Below, in pieces: positions 9,210-17,729 of a stretch of 64,000 nucleotides of DNA. The stretch spans positions 45,052 to 109,051 of the forward strand of contig JAFSEB010000063.1 of NCBI GenBank assembly GCA_017435905.1, read 5' to 3'. Each line of letters opens with the position of its first letter. Positions within the stretch are counted from its first letter, which is position 1. Under the pieces are notes generated by a model, which was given only the letters and a program-made list of their open reading frames with translations, was not told the origin of the DNA and searched no databases. The translations under genes were made by a program, and so were the position numbers. This DNA comes from Clostridia bacterium. Its GTDB lineage: Bacteria > Bacillota > Clostridia > Christensenellales > CAG-138.

Positions 9210-9386
9210 GTGGCCACTGAAAAACCCCGTTTCTGCATTACCGTGGATGACGATCTGATGAAAGAGATCGATGATTTCCGTTTTCATAATCGATATTCCA
9301 GTCGTTCTAAAGCAACGATCGAACTGATCCGCCTTGGGCTGGCCGCGTTAAAAGACAAGACCGACGACTCGTCCAAAGATGACTGA
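9210..9386 (+). CDS. Second RHH regulator, divergent
   Basis: 58 residues from GTG 9210, 6 nt after GAGGTGA; the TTG at 9204 touches the ribosome site and is rejected. RFCITVDDDLMKEIDDF is the RHH strand plus helix, and SKATIELIRLGLAAL the second helix. It has the same length and layout as the leftward RHH protein, including an acidic tail, so the two look paralogous. The gene is alone between its promoter and a terminator. It could bind the shared operators, repress the other RHH, or form mixed dimers. Confidence 0.82.
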   Translation: MATEKPRFCITVDDDLMKEIDDFRFHNRYSSRSKATIELIRLGLAALKDKTDDSSKDD

Positions 9387-9391
9387 AGCAG

Positions 9392-9425
9392 TATGGCACA
9401 GGCTATGTCCCTGTGCCATATTTTG
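9392..9425 (+). terminator. Intrinsic terminator after the rightward RHH gene
   Basis: 11-bp stem TATGGCACAGG (9392-9402) with 9410-9420, 7-nt loop, then TTTTGC. Confidence 0.8.
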
Positions 9426-9481
9426 CTATTCTGACCCACTTTTGTTTTACCATGTTTTATTGAAGAGAACGATTTCAGATA

Positions 9482-9514
9482 CATAATCCGCACGATTTTC
9501 TGCATAATCCGCAC
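9482..9514 (+). promoter_or_regulatory. Direct repeats CATAATCCGCAC, 21-bp period, upstream of the LytTR pair
   Basis: CATAATCCGCAC at 9482-9493 and 9503-9514. A 21-bp spacing of direct repeats is what LytTR-domain regulators such as AgrA use. A weak promoter (TTGAAG at 9460, CATAAT at 9482) overlaps the first copy. Autoregulation by the response regulator encoded downstream is inferred. Confidence 0.5.
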
Positions 9515-9537
9515 ACAGGGAGGAGTTGTCTGTCTCT

Positions 9538-10827
9538 ATGAACCAAGTCAATTCATTTACATTTTTTGTTGGGTTCATCCACTACTGCATTTGGATGTCA
9601 GCCCTTAATCACGTACTGACCCAAAAATTCAGCCGGAGAACCATGCTGTTATTGGAGTTGCTCTGGTATCCGGTCATCTACTTCGTTCAGGTATTAGCGC
9701 TGCCCTACCTTTCAATTCTTCGTTCCATGGGTGGCCTGCTGACATTAGGGATCCCGGTCGCCTTCTTATATAAGGACCGTTTCAGCCGCCGGTCAATGGT
9801 ATTGATTATTGTGCTGGCAACTACACTTCTGGTCGAATTGATTCTGGCATTTATTTTTCCGTCGCAAATTTTGGAAGAGGGACTTGCTCAGCAACCCCTT
9901 GCTACACAGATCTATGGGCAAACCGTTTATATTTTTATTTTGGGACTGGCCATGTTTGTGGAGGCGCAGCTTCTCCGCCGATATGAAAGTAGCCTTTCCC
10001 GCCGCGAACTGTTGTTGTACACTCTTTTTCCATTAAGTCACCTGGTGCTGCTGGCAGGATGGTTCCGTTTTTTAGCCATCAATCCCAAGGAGAATTATCT
10101 TCTCTTTTTGGAACTGGCCTTCGTGTTGTGCGTCATAGCCGATGTGGCGATGTTCTATACGCTGAAAACGACCGCCCAAAGAGCACGACTTCAAGCGGAA
10201 AATGATTTGTTGGCACGGCAAATTGACATTCAAAAGAGCCATTATGCAGGTCTTGCCGCTCAATATGAAGGGATTCGGCGGATGCGCCACGACATTGACA
10301 GCCATTTACACACCATACATATCCTGCTGCAACAAGGGCAGGTGAATGAAGCTGCTCAATTTGCTTCTGTGCTGAAAGAGCAGCGGAGCAAACAAAGTCT
10401 TTCCCACTATTGCGAGCATCCCGTTGCAGATGCTTTTCTTCTTCATCGGTTACAGGAGCTGCGGGAACAGGGCATACCAGTGGATGTTCAAGTCTCCATC
10501 CCCGCCAATACGACGATCTCAAATATTGACCTGATCCGCGCCCTCGGCAATCTGTTGGATAACGCGGCAGAGGCTTGCCGCCCTCTGCCGCATCAACATC
10601 TCCGCCTGCGCACATATATGTCAAAGGGCTTCCTGGTCATGGAAACAGAAAATCCCTTTTCAGGGAAAGCTTTAGAAACAAAAAAACGCCGCATTCCGGA
10701 GATGGAACGCGGCGTGGGTTTCCGAATTCTGAAAGAACTGGCCCAACAGTACGACGGGCATTTTTCCTGGAGAAATCAAGCGGGAATATTCTATGTATCT
10801 CTATCCTTGAGGGGGAGTAACCAATGA
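9538..10827 (+). CDS. AgrC-like GHKL sensor histidine kinase
   Basis: 429 residues from ATG 9538; the TTG at 9526 directly abuts AGGAG. Six or so membrane segments fill residues 1-205, followed by a linker helix. MRHDIDSHLHTI holds the phosphoacceptor (about His251) in the form used by AgrC/ComD-type kinases, and the GHKL ATPase carries ALGNLLDNAAEAC (N-box) and RGVGFRILKELAQQY (G-box). It overlaps the response regulator by ATGA, a classic two-component pair. The signal is unknown: no AgrB protease or AgrD peptide is found nearby. Lower GC than the core genes suggests acquisition. Confidence 0.88.
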   Translation: MNQVNSFTFFVGFIHYCIWMSALNHVLTQKFSRRTMLLLELLWYPVIYFVQVLALPYLSILRSMGGLLTLGIPVAFLYKDRFSRRSMVLIIVLATTLLVELILAFIFPSQILEEGLAQQPLATQIYGQTVYIFILGLAMFVEAQLLRRYESSLSRRELLLYTLFPLSHLVLLAGWFRFLAINPKENYLLFLELAFVLCVIADVAMFYTLKTTAQRARLQAENDLLARQIDIQKSHYAGLAAQYEGIRRMRHDIDSHLHTIHILLQQGQVNEAAQFASVLKEQRSKQSLSHYCEHPVADAFLLHRLQELREQGIPVDVQVSIPANTTISNIDLIRALGNLLDNAAEACRPLPHQHLRLRTYMSKGFLVMETENPFSGKALETKKRRIPEMERGVGFRILKELAQQYDGHFSWRNQAGIFYVSLSLRGSNQ

Positions 10828-11546
10828 TGCGATACATTGCCATCTGTGATGATGAGCCGTTACATTTGGAGTATACCAGCACCCTGATTAAAAAAATATT
10901 GCCTTCAATAGGATTTGAGGTGGATTCTTTCTCCACTGCCGACTCCCTGTTGCAAGCTATGAACGTCGGAGATTATTGCCCTGACGTTGCTGTTCTGGAT
11001 ATCCGCATGGATGGTTTGGATGGGATCGATCTGGCGAAAGAACTCAATGCTCGTGCCCCAAGCTGCAAGATCATTTTCCTCACCAGTTATCTGGACTATG
11101 CCACGGAAGTCTATGAGGCAGAGCACATCTATTTCGTTCTGAAAAGTGATATGGAACATCGATTAGTGGTTGCCCTAAAAAGGGCTTTAGAAAGTTCGAC
11201 TGCTTCCGACTGCATTCAAGTCAAACAGACGAAAGGAACTCTTCTTATTTCCATAAATCAGATTCTCTTTCTGGAACGAAAAGGTCGAAAAACAAGGATT
11301 CAAACAGAGGATGCAGAAGTGCAGACCACCCAACCACCTCAGGAACTGTTGACAACTGCTCCTCCAGAACAGTTTATCCGCTGCCACCAAAGCTATTGGG
11401 TACAAACTCAAAAGATTCTCGCCTTAAAAAACAATGATTTTTATTTGCAAAATGATTATCGCATTCCGCTCAGTCGTACCTACCGGCAGAAAGCAAAGGA
11501 GCAGTTTTTTGCTTCTCTGAAAAATCTATCTTTATTTAACGAGTAG
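10824..11546 (+). CDS. LytTR-family response regulator
   Basis: 240 residues. The receiver domain (1-120) has acidic DD at 9-10, the phosphoacceptor Asp59 in AVLDIRMDG, the Thr/Ser switch in FLTSYLDYA and a lysine in YFVLKSD. The C-terminal LytTR domain (about 130-232) includes ILFLERKGRKTRI, FIRCHQSYWV and the family-typical RIPLSRTYR. It is the partner of the overlapping kinase. LytTR proteins bind pairs of direct repeats about 21 bp apart, and such a pair lies upstream of this operon. Regulated genes beyond itself are not identifiable. Confidence 0.9.
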   Translation: MMRYIAICDDEPLHLEYTSTLIKKILPSIGFEVDSFSTADSLLQAMNVGDYCPDVAVLDIRMDGLDGIDLAKELNARAPSCKIIFLTSYLDYATEVYEAEHIYFVLKSDMEHRLVVALKRALESSTASDCIQVKQTKGTLLISINQILFLERKGRKTRIQTEDAEVQTTQPPQELLTTAPPEQFIRCHQSYWVQTQKILALKNNDFYLQNDYRIPLSRTYRQKAKEQFFASLKNLSLFNE

Positions 11547-11893
11547 ACAAAGGCAGTTATTCTTGCTCCAACATTCCAGCGCATTCCATTCAATGAGTGA
11601 AGGTTCCACCGCCAGAACTCCGTTCCAGTAGTTTAATCCTCTCACCTTGGTATGTCCTGATATTATAAAAGGTCTAAACTTGAAAAAACATCCACGAGTT
11701 ATCACATTCGATAACTCGTGGATGTTCTGTTTTCCCGTACCAGCATTATACCCACGGTTCACAAATTGTACCTATGGGAAGTAACACTTAAGATACATAC
11801 CTTTGTTGTCAGCAACTCTTGCATGGCAACTGCCATAATTCTTGTTTTGTAAAACCTGTTTTATGAACAGCTACCATGGGGTGCTTTTTTATT
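11547..11893. other. Gene-free stretch between LytTR operon and tRNA-Leu
   Basis: About 350 nt with no convincing gene. It holds the strong terminator at 11683-11733 and then AT-rich DNA without promoter or RNA structure that I can name. The change from lower-GC accessory genes to GC-rich core genes falls in this stretch, so an island boundary or old attachment site may be here. Confidence 0.5.
11683..11732. terminator. Strong bidirectional terminator
   Basis: Perfect 17-bp stem (11687-11703 with 11710-11726), 6-nt loop, flanked by A-run on the left and CTGTTTT on the right, so it can stop transcription from both sides. Confidence 0.8.
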
Positions 11894-11976
11894 TGGTGCG
11901 GCTGGAGGGATTTGAACCCTCAAGCTTTCGCCGACGGATTTTAAGTCCGTTGTGTATGCCGTTCCACCACAGCCGC
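11894..11976 (-). tRNA. tRNA-Leu(UAA)
   Basis: 83 nt. Acceptor GCGGCTG pairs with CAGCCGC; the discriminator is A and CCA is encoded. The anticodon stem ACGGA/TCCGT encloses loop CTTAAAA, giving anticodon UAA. A long variable arm (CGGCGAAAGCT region) and T arm GAGGG/CCCTC with TTCAAAT confirm the leucine class. Its 3' end faces the accessory island to the left, the usual side for integration. Confidence 0.96.
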
Positions 11977-12025
11977 ACAACAATTAATTATACCGCCCCA
12001 ACTGTGCTTCGTCAACGCTGCGGTT

Positions 12026-13558
12026 TTACATCAGCGGTGCAAAAATACGCAGAATGCTTTGGAGCAGCTGCACAAATCGGGATGCCTCGCAGCTTTCCTT
12101 TGTGATGGGGGTGGAATCCTGTGCCACACGGAGAAAATCATCACGCATGTCCGCAATGATGCTGTCGCCGTAAAAAACGGCGCCGCATTCATAGTGAAGA
12201 TACAGGCTTCTGTAATCAAGGTTTACCGTGCCCACCGTGGCAATGGTGTCATCCGACACGAAGGTTTTTGCGTGGTTATAGCCGCCCGTGTATTCATAGA
12301 TCTTGATGCCGGCGGCGATCAGGTCACGGTAGTAGGAACGGGTAGTCATATGCACAAATTTATTGTCGCCGATCTCCGGCGTCAGAATGCGCACATCCAC
12401 GCCGCTTTTTGCGGCAAGTGTCAGCGCAAGCACCATCGTATCGTCGATGATCAGATACGGCGTGCTGATATAGAGATAATCCTTTGCTGATTGGATGATG
12501 TGCAGATATACGTGCTCGCCTGTTTTGTCATCATCAAGGGGCACATCCGCATAGGGTTGTACAAAGGCGCTGCTTTTAGGTGCTGCGGCGGTTTTTGGGC
12601 GAAGGCTGTCAAGGTCATCCTTCTCACCGGAAGCGGACTGCCAAAGCGTCAAAAAGATGACCGTCAGGTTCCATGCGGCGCTGCCGGTCACGCTTACGGC
12701 TGCATCACGCCAGCGGCCGTGTTTTTCACGGCGGTTGATGTATTCGTCTGCCAAATTCACGCCGCCCGTAAAGGCGATCCTTCCGTCGATCGAAGCGATC
12801 TTTCTGTGGTCACGGTTGTTGTGCAGCACGGACAGAACGGGCAAAAACGGCATAAATACCTGACATTTGATCCCAAAGGAGCGCAGATGATCGGGATAAT
12901 CCTTAGGCAAAGTCAAAAAACAGCCCATGTCGTCATACATCACACGCACATCGACGCCTTCTGCCGCTTTACGCTTCAGGATTTCGAGGATAGAATTCCA
13001 CATGACGCCGTCTTCGATGATGAAGTATTCAAGATAAATGTACTTTTCTGCCGTTTCAAGCGCTTGGAGGAGCGCATCGAAAAAAGTCTCTCCGGAAGGA
13101 TAATATTTTGTTTCCGAATCGAAGGAAACAGGGAAACCCGCATGGTCGGAAAGGTAACGGAGCATCGGTCTGCAGGCGGGGAAGGCGGCTTTGGCAGCTT
13201 CTTCCGCAGCCGGATCTTTGCTGAAATGGCATGCTTTCTCACGGCTGATGCGGTCGAAATGCTGTTTCGCATACAAACTGCCTGTCTGCCGTGTGGCAAT
13301 AAGGTAAAAAAGCCCGCCAAACACAGGAAAAACCAGCACAAGCAGCAGCCAGGTGATCTTAAATCCCGGTCGTGATTCTGCGCTGATCACATGCAGGCAT
13401 ACAAGCACGCTGACAAGGGAAAGAAAATGGGAGATCCATTTGGACGCTGCGTTTCCGGACAGGATGAGGAAAAGAAGGAGTGCCAGCTGCACCACAAGCA
13501 GCACGGCGACAAGCAATCGCCGTGCCAATGCCTTTTTGATGGAGTGACGCTTTTTCAT
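12026..13558 (-). CDS. cls: Cardiolipin synthase
   Basis: 510 residues. It joins two phosphatidylglycerol molecules into cardiolipin at the membrane. Two N-terminal membrane segments (about 12-34 and 65-90) precede two phospholipase-D domains with HKD motifs: HRKIASIDG (about 250) and HAKTFVSDD (about 430), each followed by a downstream Gly/Asn pattern (FTGGVNLADEY; GTVNLDYRS). Length and layout fit bacterial Cls. AAAGGA lies ahead of the ATG. It shares direction with degV, 13 nt upstream, so the two are probably co-transcribed. pgsA, which makes the substrate precursor, is at 43.4 kb. Confidence 0.93.
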   Translation of the reverse strand: MKKRHSIKKALARRLLVAVLLVVQLALLLFLILSGNAASKWISHFLSLVSVLVCLHVISAESRPGFKITWLLLVLVFPVFGGLFYLIATRQTGSLYAKQHFDRISREKACHFSKDPAAEEAAKAAFPACRPMLRYLSDHAGFPVSFDSETKYYPSGETFFDALLQALETAEKYIYLEYFIIEDGVMWNSILEILKRKAAEGVDVRVMYDDMGCFLTLPKDYPDHLRSFGIKCQVFMPFLPVLSVLHNNRDHRKIASIDGRIAFTGGVNLADEYINRREKHGRWRDAAVSVTGSAAWNLTVIFLTLWQSASGEKDDLDSLRPKTAAAPKSSAFVQPYADVPLDDDKTGEHVYLHIIQSAKDYLYISTPYLIIDDTMVLALTLAAKSGVDVRILTPEIGDNKFVHMTTRSYYRDLIAAGIKIYEYTGGYNHAKTFVSDDTIATVGTVNLDYRSLYLHYECGAVFYGDSIIADMRDDFLRVAQDSTPITKESCEASRFVQLLQSILRIFAPLM

Positions 13559-13571
13559 TGCATGTGTCCTT

Positions 13572-14429
13572 TCAGGAAAGATGCTGGATCCCGATGCCGA
13601 TGAGACCCGGACCGGTATGGACGCCGAGCGCAGGGCTTACCTGCGTGCGGATGAAGGAACGCGCGCCGGCGATCAATCCGGAAAGCTGCGCTTCAAAGTG
13701 GGCAGCAAGCTCCGGAACGCCGCCGTGGGCAATGGCCATGTGGTATGCATTTCCTTTTTTGGCATAGGAAACGGCGTTTTCAATGGCGGTTTTATATGCC
13801 CGAGCAGCGCCCCGTGCTTTTTGCACGGTATAATATACGCCCTCCTCGTTGCAGGAAATAACGGGCCTTACATCAAGGATGGAACCGACCGCTGCCGTAA
13901 CTTTACCGATGCGGCCGCCCTTTGCAAGGTACTCGAGTGTCTGCAGGCAAAAGAAGACCTTGGTGTTTTTTACGAGTTCACGGAGCCTGCTTTCGATGGT
14001 GTTAACATCAAGACCTTCCTGTACCATTTCGGCAGCACGCATCACGGTAAAACCGGCGCCGATGCCGATGTTTCTTGTATCAATGAGCCTGCAGTCGAGC
14101 GTTGGATATTCCGCTGCGCAGATCCGCATCAGGTTGTATGTGCCGCTCAGCGCACCGGAAATGGTGATGATGAATACCGTTTCATTGCCTTCCGCCTGCA
14201 GCGCCGCAAGCGTATTGCGCACGGTTTCCGCTGCGGGCAGGGATGTTTTGGGAAGCTCAAAGGGAAGGCGGCGGTAGACCTCTTTCGGCGATATGGTAAC
14301 GCCGTCAAGGTATTCACCCTCCGAAAAACGGACGGAAAGGGGCAAGATGCGGATGCCGTGCATACGGGCGAAATCCACGGGTACATCCGTGCCGGAATCG
14401 GTAAGGATCGCAATGGTGTGCCGGTTCAT
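13572..14429 (-). CDS. DegV-family fatty-acid-binding protein
   Basis: 285 residues from ATG 14429, with GGAGG 6 nt upstream; a longer frame to 14726 lacks a start signal and crosses the promoter. AILTDSGTDVP opens the N-terminal domain; SLPAAETVRNTLAAL, ITISGALSGTYN and LEYLAKGGRIG are DegV signatures. The family binds a fatty acid between two domains and, as FakB, presents it to the kinase FakA for phosphorylation. No FakA gene is in view. The placement next to cls suits a lipid role. Confidence 0.9.
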   Translation of the reverse strand: MNRHTIAILTDSGTDVPVDFARMHGIRILPLSVRFSEGEYLDGVTISPKEVYRRLPFELPKTSLPAAETVRNTLAALQAEGNETVFIITISGALSGTYNLMRICAAEYPTLDCRLIDTRNIGIGAGFTVMRAAEMVQEGLDVNTIESRLRELVKNTKVFFCLQTLEYLAKGGRIGKVTAAVGSILDVRPVISCNEEGVYYTVQKARGAARAYKTAIENAVSYAKKGNAYHMAIAHGGVPELAAHFEAQLSGLIAGARSFIRTQVSPALGVHTGPGLIGIGIQHLS

Positions 14430-14465
14430 TGTATTCCTCCTGCGGAAAAGAACATTGTCGCCTTT

Positions 14466-14495
14466 ATTATAGGTTTTTCCGGTTTTGCGGCGCAA
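14466..14495 (-). promoter_or_regulatory. Promoter of degV-cls
   Basis: Minus strand TTGCGC (14490-14495), 18 nt, TATAAT (14466-14471), about 35 nt upstream of the degV start. Confidence 0.55.
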
Positions 14496-14564
14496 TATCA
14501 AACCGGAAATGTTGCATTTGCTTTGCAAAACTTTGATTTTTTGCCAAAGTTTGAAAAAGCCTGT

Positions 14565-14593
14565 TTTACATTCCACCGGTTTCGGAGTATACT
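14565..14593 (+). promoter_or_regulatory. Promoter of ilvE
   Basis: TTTACA (14565-14570), 17-nt spacer, TATACT (14588-14593); start expected near 14600, leaving a 70-nt leader without obvious attenuator. Confidence 0.65.
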
Positions 14594-14670
14594 GTAGGCA
14601 ATGTTTTTTATCAGAGAAGCCCTGCGCTTTCGAAATTATGATACAAATCTTACGGAAAAGGGGAAAAACC

Positions 14671-15732
14671 ATGCAGATCAGCATTACCAAAACCACCTGC
14701 CCCATGCAGAAACCAGATCCTTCCACGCTTTCCTTCGGTACTGTTTTTTCCGATCATATGTTTTTGATGGAGTACGATCCCGAACAGGGCTGGCATGATG
14801 CCCGTATTGTGCCCTATGCGCCCATCCCTCTTTCTCCCGCCGCTGCGGTATTCCATTACGGTGCGGAAGTGTTCGAAGGGCTCAAGGCCTATCGTACTGC
14901 GGATGGCAGCGTGCAGATGTTCCGCCCCATGGAAAACCTCAAGCGCATGAATGACTCTGCAGAGCGCATCTGCCTGCCTCAGTTTGATAAGGAATTTGTG
15001 CTTGAAGCCATGCGGCAGCTTGTGGAACTTGATGCGGACTGGGTACCGAATGCACCCGGCACATCCCTCTATATTCGCCCCTTCCTGTTTGCAACGGACC
15101 CCGATCTTTCCTTGCACGGCATCTCCCATGCCATTTTCTGCATCATCACCTCGCCCGTGGGCAGCTATTATAAGGAAGGCATCAACCCCGTGCGCATCAT
15201 GATCGAAACGGAAGATGTGCGTGCGGTGCGCGGCGGCACCGGCTATGCAAAGTGCGGCGGCAACTATGCTGCGGCGAACCGTGCCGGCGACAGGGCTGCG
15301 AAGAAGGGCTTTTCGCAGGTGCTGTGGCTTGACGGTGTGGAACGCAAGTATATTGAAGAAGTCGGAAGCATGAACGTGATGTTCAAGATCGACGGCACCG
15401 TTGTAACGCCGAAGCTCACCGGTTCCGTGCTTCCCGGCATTACCCGTAAAAGCTGCATTGCGCTGCTGAAGGAATGGGGGATCCCCGTGGAAGAACGCCT
15501 TCTCAGCGTGGATGAGCTGGTGGAAGCCATGCAGGCAGGCACTCTTGAAGAAGCTTTCGGTGTGGGTACCGCAGCGGTGGTATCGCCCATCGGCGAGCTC
15601 CATTACGGCGACGTGAGCGTAACTGTCAACGGCGGTGAAGTCGGCGCACTGACCCGCCGCCTGTATGATGAGATCACCGGCATCCAGTCCGGCAGGATCG
15701 AAGATGCCCACGGCTGGGTATATAAAGTATAA
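14671..15732 (+). CDS. ilvE: Branched-chain amino acid aminotransferase
   Basis: 353 residues from ATG 14671. A PLP fold-type IV enzyme that interconverts Leu/Ile/Val and their 2-oxo acids. FHYGAEVFEGLKAYR (61-75), the PLP lysine in GYAKCGGNYAA (Lys194), VEEVGSMN-like EEVGSMNVMF and TPKLTGSVLPGITR match the class II BCAT group. A longer in-frame reading from 14485 crosses the promoter and is rejected. It stands alone between a promoter and a terminator. No other ilv/leu genes are in the window. Confidence 0.94.
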   Translation: MQISITKTTCPMQKPDPSTLSFGTVFSDHMFLMEYDPEQGWHDARIVPYAPIPLSPAAAVFHYGAEVFEGLKAYRTADGSVQMFRPMENLKRMNDSAERICLPQFDKEFVLEAMRQLVELDADWVPNAPGTSLYIRPFLFATDPDLSLHGISHAIFCIITSPVGSYYKEGINPVRIMIETEDVRAVRGGTGYAKCGGNYAAANRAGDRAAKKGFSQVLWLDGVERKYIEEVGSMNVMFKIDGTVVTPKLTGSVLPGITRKSCIALLKEWGIPVEERLLSVDELVEAMQAGTLEEAFGVGTAAVVSPIGELHYGDVSVTVNGGEVGALTRRLYDEITGIQSGRIEDAHGWVYKV

Positions 15733-15743
15733 ACAAAATAATG

Positions 15744-15776
15744 AAAGCCGCCTGCAGGGTCTGCAGGCGGCTTTTG
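15744..15776. terminator. Terminator between ilvE and the convergent MBL gene
   Basis: 14-bp perfect stem (15744-15757 with 15761-15774), T-run on both sides; serves both convergent genes. Confidence 0.85.
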
Positions 15777-15782
15777 TATCCA

Positions 15783-16523
15783 TTAAATCAGGTAAGAACG
15801 CATCTCTTCTGCCACAACGGTATCGGGGAACCGGGCGGATGCTTCTTTGAGCGTTACATCCGGCACGGGACCGCCGCCCCAAAGGTGGGTGCAGATGAGC
15901 TGCTTGACGCCTGCCTCCCTTGCAATGCGCCCTGCCTCCGATGCGGTCAGGTGGGCGCTGACGCCAAATTTTCTGTCTGCATCCGTAAAGCAGGTATCCG
16001 CAAGAAGCAGATCTGCACCACGGCAAAGCTCCGCAAGATCTTCACGCCAGCCCGTATCGCCGGTATAAAAGAGGCAACGCCCCTCGTGGGTGATGGAAAA
16101 AGCGTAGGTGGGAACGGGATGGGTCATGCGGTGCAGCGTTACGGTGATATCGCCGATCCTTGCACGCAGCTTATCCTGTGCGGCGGTAATGTCAAATACG
16201 CCGGATGTGCTCAACAGCCGGAACTCTTCCTCGGGAGAATCCGGTGCGATCACCGTAAGCGGCACGGGAACATCCTGCCCGTGGGACTGCAGCTGCTGCA
16301 GTGCATAGCGAAGAATGAGCATATCCGCCATGTGGTCGCTGTGCAGGTGGGAAAGCAGCACCGCATCGATCTTCAGATCTACCTGCAGCTGAAGCAGCCT
16401 TGAAAGCGTGCCGCTGCCAAGGTCCAGCAGAAGTTTTCTTCTGCCGCATTCAAGAAGATAGCCCGAACAGGCGCCGCCGGGGGCAGGGAAGGGGCCGTAT
16501 TTTCCAAGTACCGTCAATTTCAT
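15783..16523 (-). CDS. MBL-fold metal-dependent hydrolase
   Basis: 246 residues from ATG 16523, GGAGG 6 nt upstream. The metal site HLHSDH (His59, His61, Asp63, His64), later His in RMTHPVP, Asp in YTGDTGW and His in ICTHLWGG define a two-zinc hydrolase of the RNase Z/arylsulfatase-like branch. It lacks the exosite arm of RNase Z, so tRNA processing is not assured. Substrate unknown. It is a single gene, convergent with ilvE. Confidence 0.85.
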   Translation of the reverse strand: MKLTVLGKYGPFPAPGGACSGYLLECGRRKLLLDLGSGTLSRLLQLQVDLKIDAVLLSHLHSDHMADMLILRYALQQLQSHGQDVPVPLTVIAPDSPEEEFRLLSTSGVFDITAAQDKLRARIGDITVTLHRMTHPVPTYAFSITHEGRCLFYTGDTGWREDLAELCRGADLLLADTCFTDADRKFGVSAHLTASEAGRIAREAGVKQLICTHLWGGGPVPDVTLKEASARFPDTVVAEEMRSYLI

Positions 16524-16657
16524 GCGGTTCCTCCGTTCCAAAGGGGAGAACCTCCCGCTTTGCCGTTATTTTCTCCGAAAAGATGCTTTACTATTCACAT
16601 GGAACATGATACCATATCCGTGAGCGGAAAAACATCGTAAAACTGTGAAAATCCCTG

Positions 16658-16687
16658 TTGACAGGGGTCTTTTTTATGTGTTAAAAT
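16658..16687 (+). promoter_or_regulatory. Promoter of rplU-prp-rpmA
   Basis: TTGACA (16658-16663), 18-nt spacer, TAAAAT (16682-16687). Confidence 0.7.
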
Positions 16688-16691
16688 GCTT

Positions 16692-16778
16692 TGGTGAGCC
16701 GCTCTGCGACGGCTTTGTAAGCGTGGGTTTTTCCAACGCCGTATCGCGGGCGAGATTGGTAAGAGGAGGTGCAGGACA
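16692..16778 (+). ncRNA. Probable ribosomal protein L21 leader
   Basis: An 85-nt leader between promoter and rplU with complementary GC-rich segments (GCCGCTCTGCGACGGC hairpin at its start). Firmicutes rplU operons commonly carry the L21 leader for feedback by the protein. Assigned by position and hairpin only. Confidence 0.45.
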
Positions 16779-17084
16779 ATGTATGCAATTATCCGTACTG
16801 GCGGCAAGCAGTATAAGGTAGCGGTTGGTGACGAAGTTCTCGTCGAAAAACTCGATGCCGAAGTTGGTGCTGAAGTCGCGTTTGAAGTGCTGATGCTTTG
16901 CGGCGAAGAAGGCGTTCAGGTTGGCAAGCCCGTTGTTGAGGGCGTTGCTGTTAAGGCCGAGGTCGTCGAGCATGGCAAGGGTAAGAAGGTCGTCGTCTTC
17001 AAGTATAAGCCCAAGAAGAACATCCGCAAGAAGACCGGTCATCGTCAGCCGTATACCAAGGTTAAGATCAACGCGATCGGCTAA
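16779..17084 (+). CDS. rplU: 50S ribosomal protein L21
   Basis: 101 residues. [20 protein letters not shown] is the family start, and [20 protein letters not shown] the conserved C-terminus; it binds 23S rRNA in the large subunit. GAGGAGGTG precedes the ATG. First gene of the L21-Prp-L27 operon, 6 nt before prp. Confidence 0.97.
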   Translation: MYAIIRTGGKQYKVAVGDEVLVEKLDAEVGAEVAFEVLMLCGEEGVQVGKPVVEGVAVKAEVVEHGKGKKVVVFKYKPKKNIRKKTGHRQPYTKVKINAIG

Positions 17085-17090
17085 GGTCAT

Positions 17091-17420
17091 ATGACAAAGG
17101 TGACTCTTTTCCGCCAAAACGGCAGAATCTGCGGCTTTTCCACGAAAGGCCACAGCGGCTTTGCAGAGGAAGGGGAAGACATCGTCTGCAGTGCGGTCAG
17201 CGCACTGACGCAGACGGCGGTGATGGGTATCACCGAGCTTCTCAAACTTTCCGCAGCGGTCGAGATCAAGGATGCATGGCTTTACTGCATGCTTGAACGC
17301 AACATTGCCGAAGCTGACTGGCAGAAGGCGGAACTCATTTTAGAAACGATGGCGTTGGGGCTTTGCTCCATCGCAGATTCCTACAGCGATTACCTCAAGA
17401 TAATTGATAGGGAGGTGTAA
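17091..17420 (+). CDS. prp: Ribosomal-processing cysteine protease Prp
   Basis: 109 residues. The catalytic dyad is seen as His21 (TKGHSGF) and Cys33 ([10 protein letters not shown]). Prp removes the N-terminal extension of L27, which is needed for ribosome function in Firmicutes. It lies between rplU and rpmA as usual, and the L27 encoded next has a matching cleavage motif. The ribosome site is weak, so translation may be coupled to rplU. Confidence 0.93.
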   Translation: MTKVTLFRQNGRICGFSTKGHSGFAEEGEDIVCSAVSALTQTAVMGITELLKLSAAVEIKDAWLYCMLERNIAEADWQKAELILETMALGLCSIADSYSDYLKIIDREV

Positions 17421-17424
17421 CACG

Positions 17425-17715
17425 ATGATGAAGATCAATCTTCAGCTTTTCGCGCACAAAAAGGGCGTAGGTAGCTCCCGCAACGGCCGCGACAGCGAAT
17501 CCAAGCGTCTCGGGCCCAAGCGTGCTGATGGTCAGTTCGTTCTCGCAGGCAACATTCTTGTGCGTCAGCGCGGCACTCACTTCCATCCCGGCACCAACGT
17601 TGGCATCGGTAAGGATGACACCCTTTATGCGAAGGTCGACGGCGTTGTCCGTTTCGAGACCAAGCGCATGGGCCGCAAGCAGGTCAGCGTCTACGAAGTA
17701 GAAGTTGCCGACTGA
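17425..17715 (+). CDS. rpmA: 50S ribosomal protein L27 with Prp-cleaved leader
   Basis: 96 residues from ATG 17425 (GGAGGT 8 nt upstream). MMKINLQLF is the removable extension: cleavage after Phe9 leaves [20 protein letters not shown], the mature N-terminus that reaches the peptidyl-transferase centre. Body motifs IVRQRG-like [13 protein letters not shown] and [14 protein letters not shown] are typical. Ends 15 nt before a terminator. Confidence 0.96.
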   Translation: MMKINLQLFAHKKGVGSSRNGRDSESKRLGPKRADGQFVLAGNILVRQRGTHFHPGTNVGIGKDDTLYAKVDGVVRFETKRMGRKQVSVYEVEVAD

Positions 17716-17729
17716 TTTATGCGAAACAA

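Noticed and set aside
8897..9386. RHH genes as a toxin-antitoxin locus
   Set aside because: No toxin-like ORF (RelE, MazF, HicA type) adjoins either RHH gene; the next gene is a lipoprotein, the other is terminated at once.
14485..14670. N-terminal extension of IlvE in frame
   Set aside because: It lies over a TTTACA-17-TATACT promoter and has no ribosome site; family N-terminus begins at 14671.
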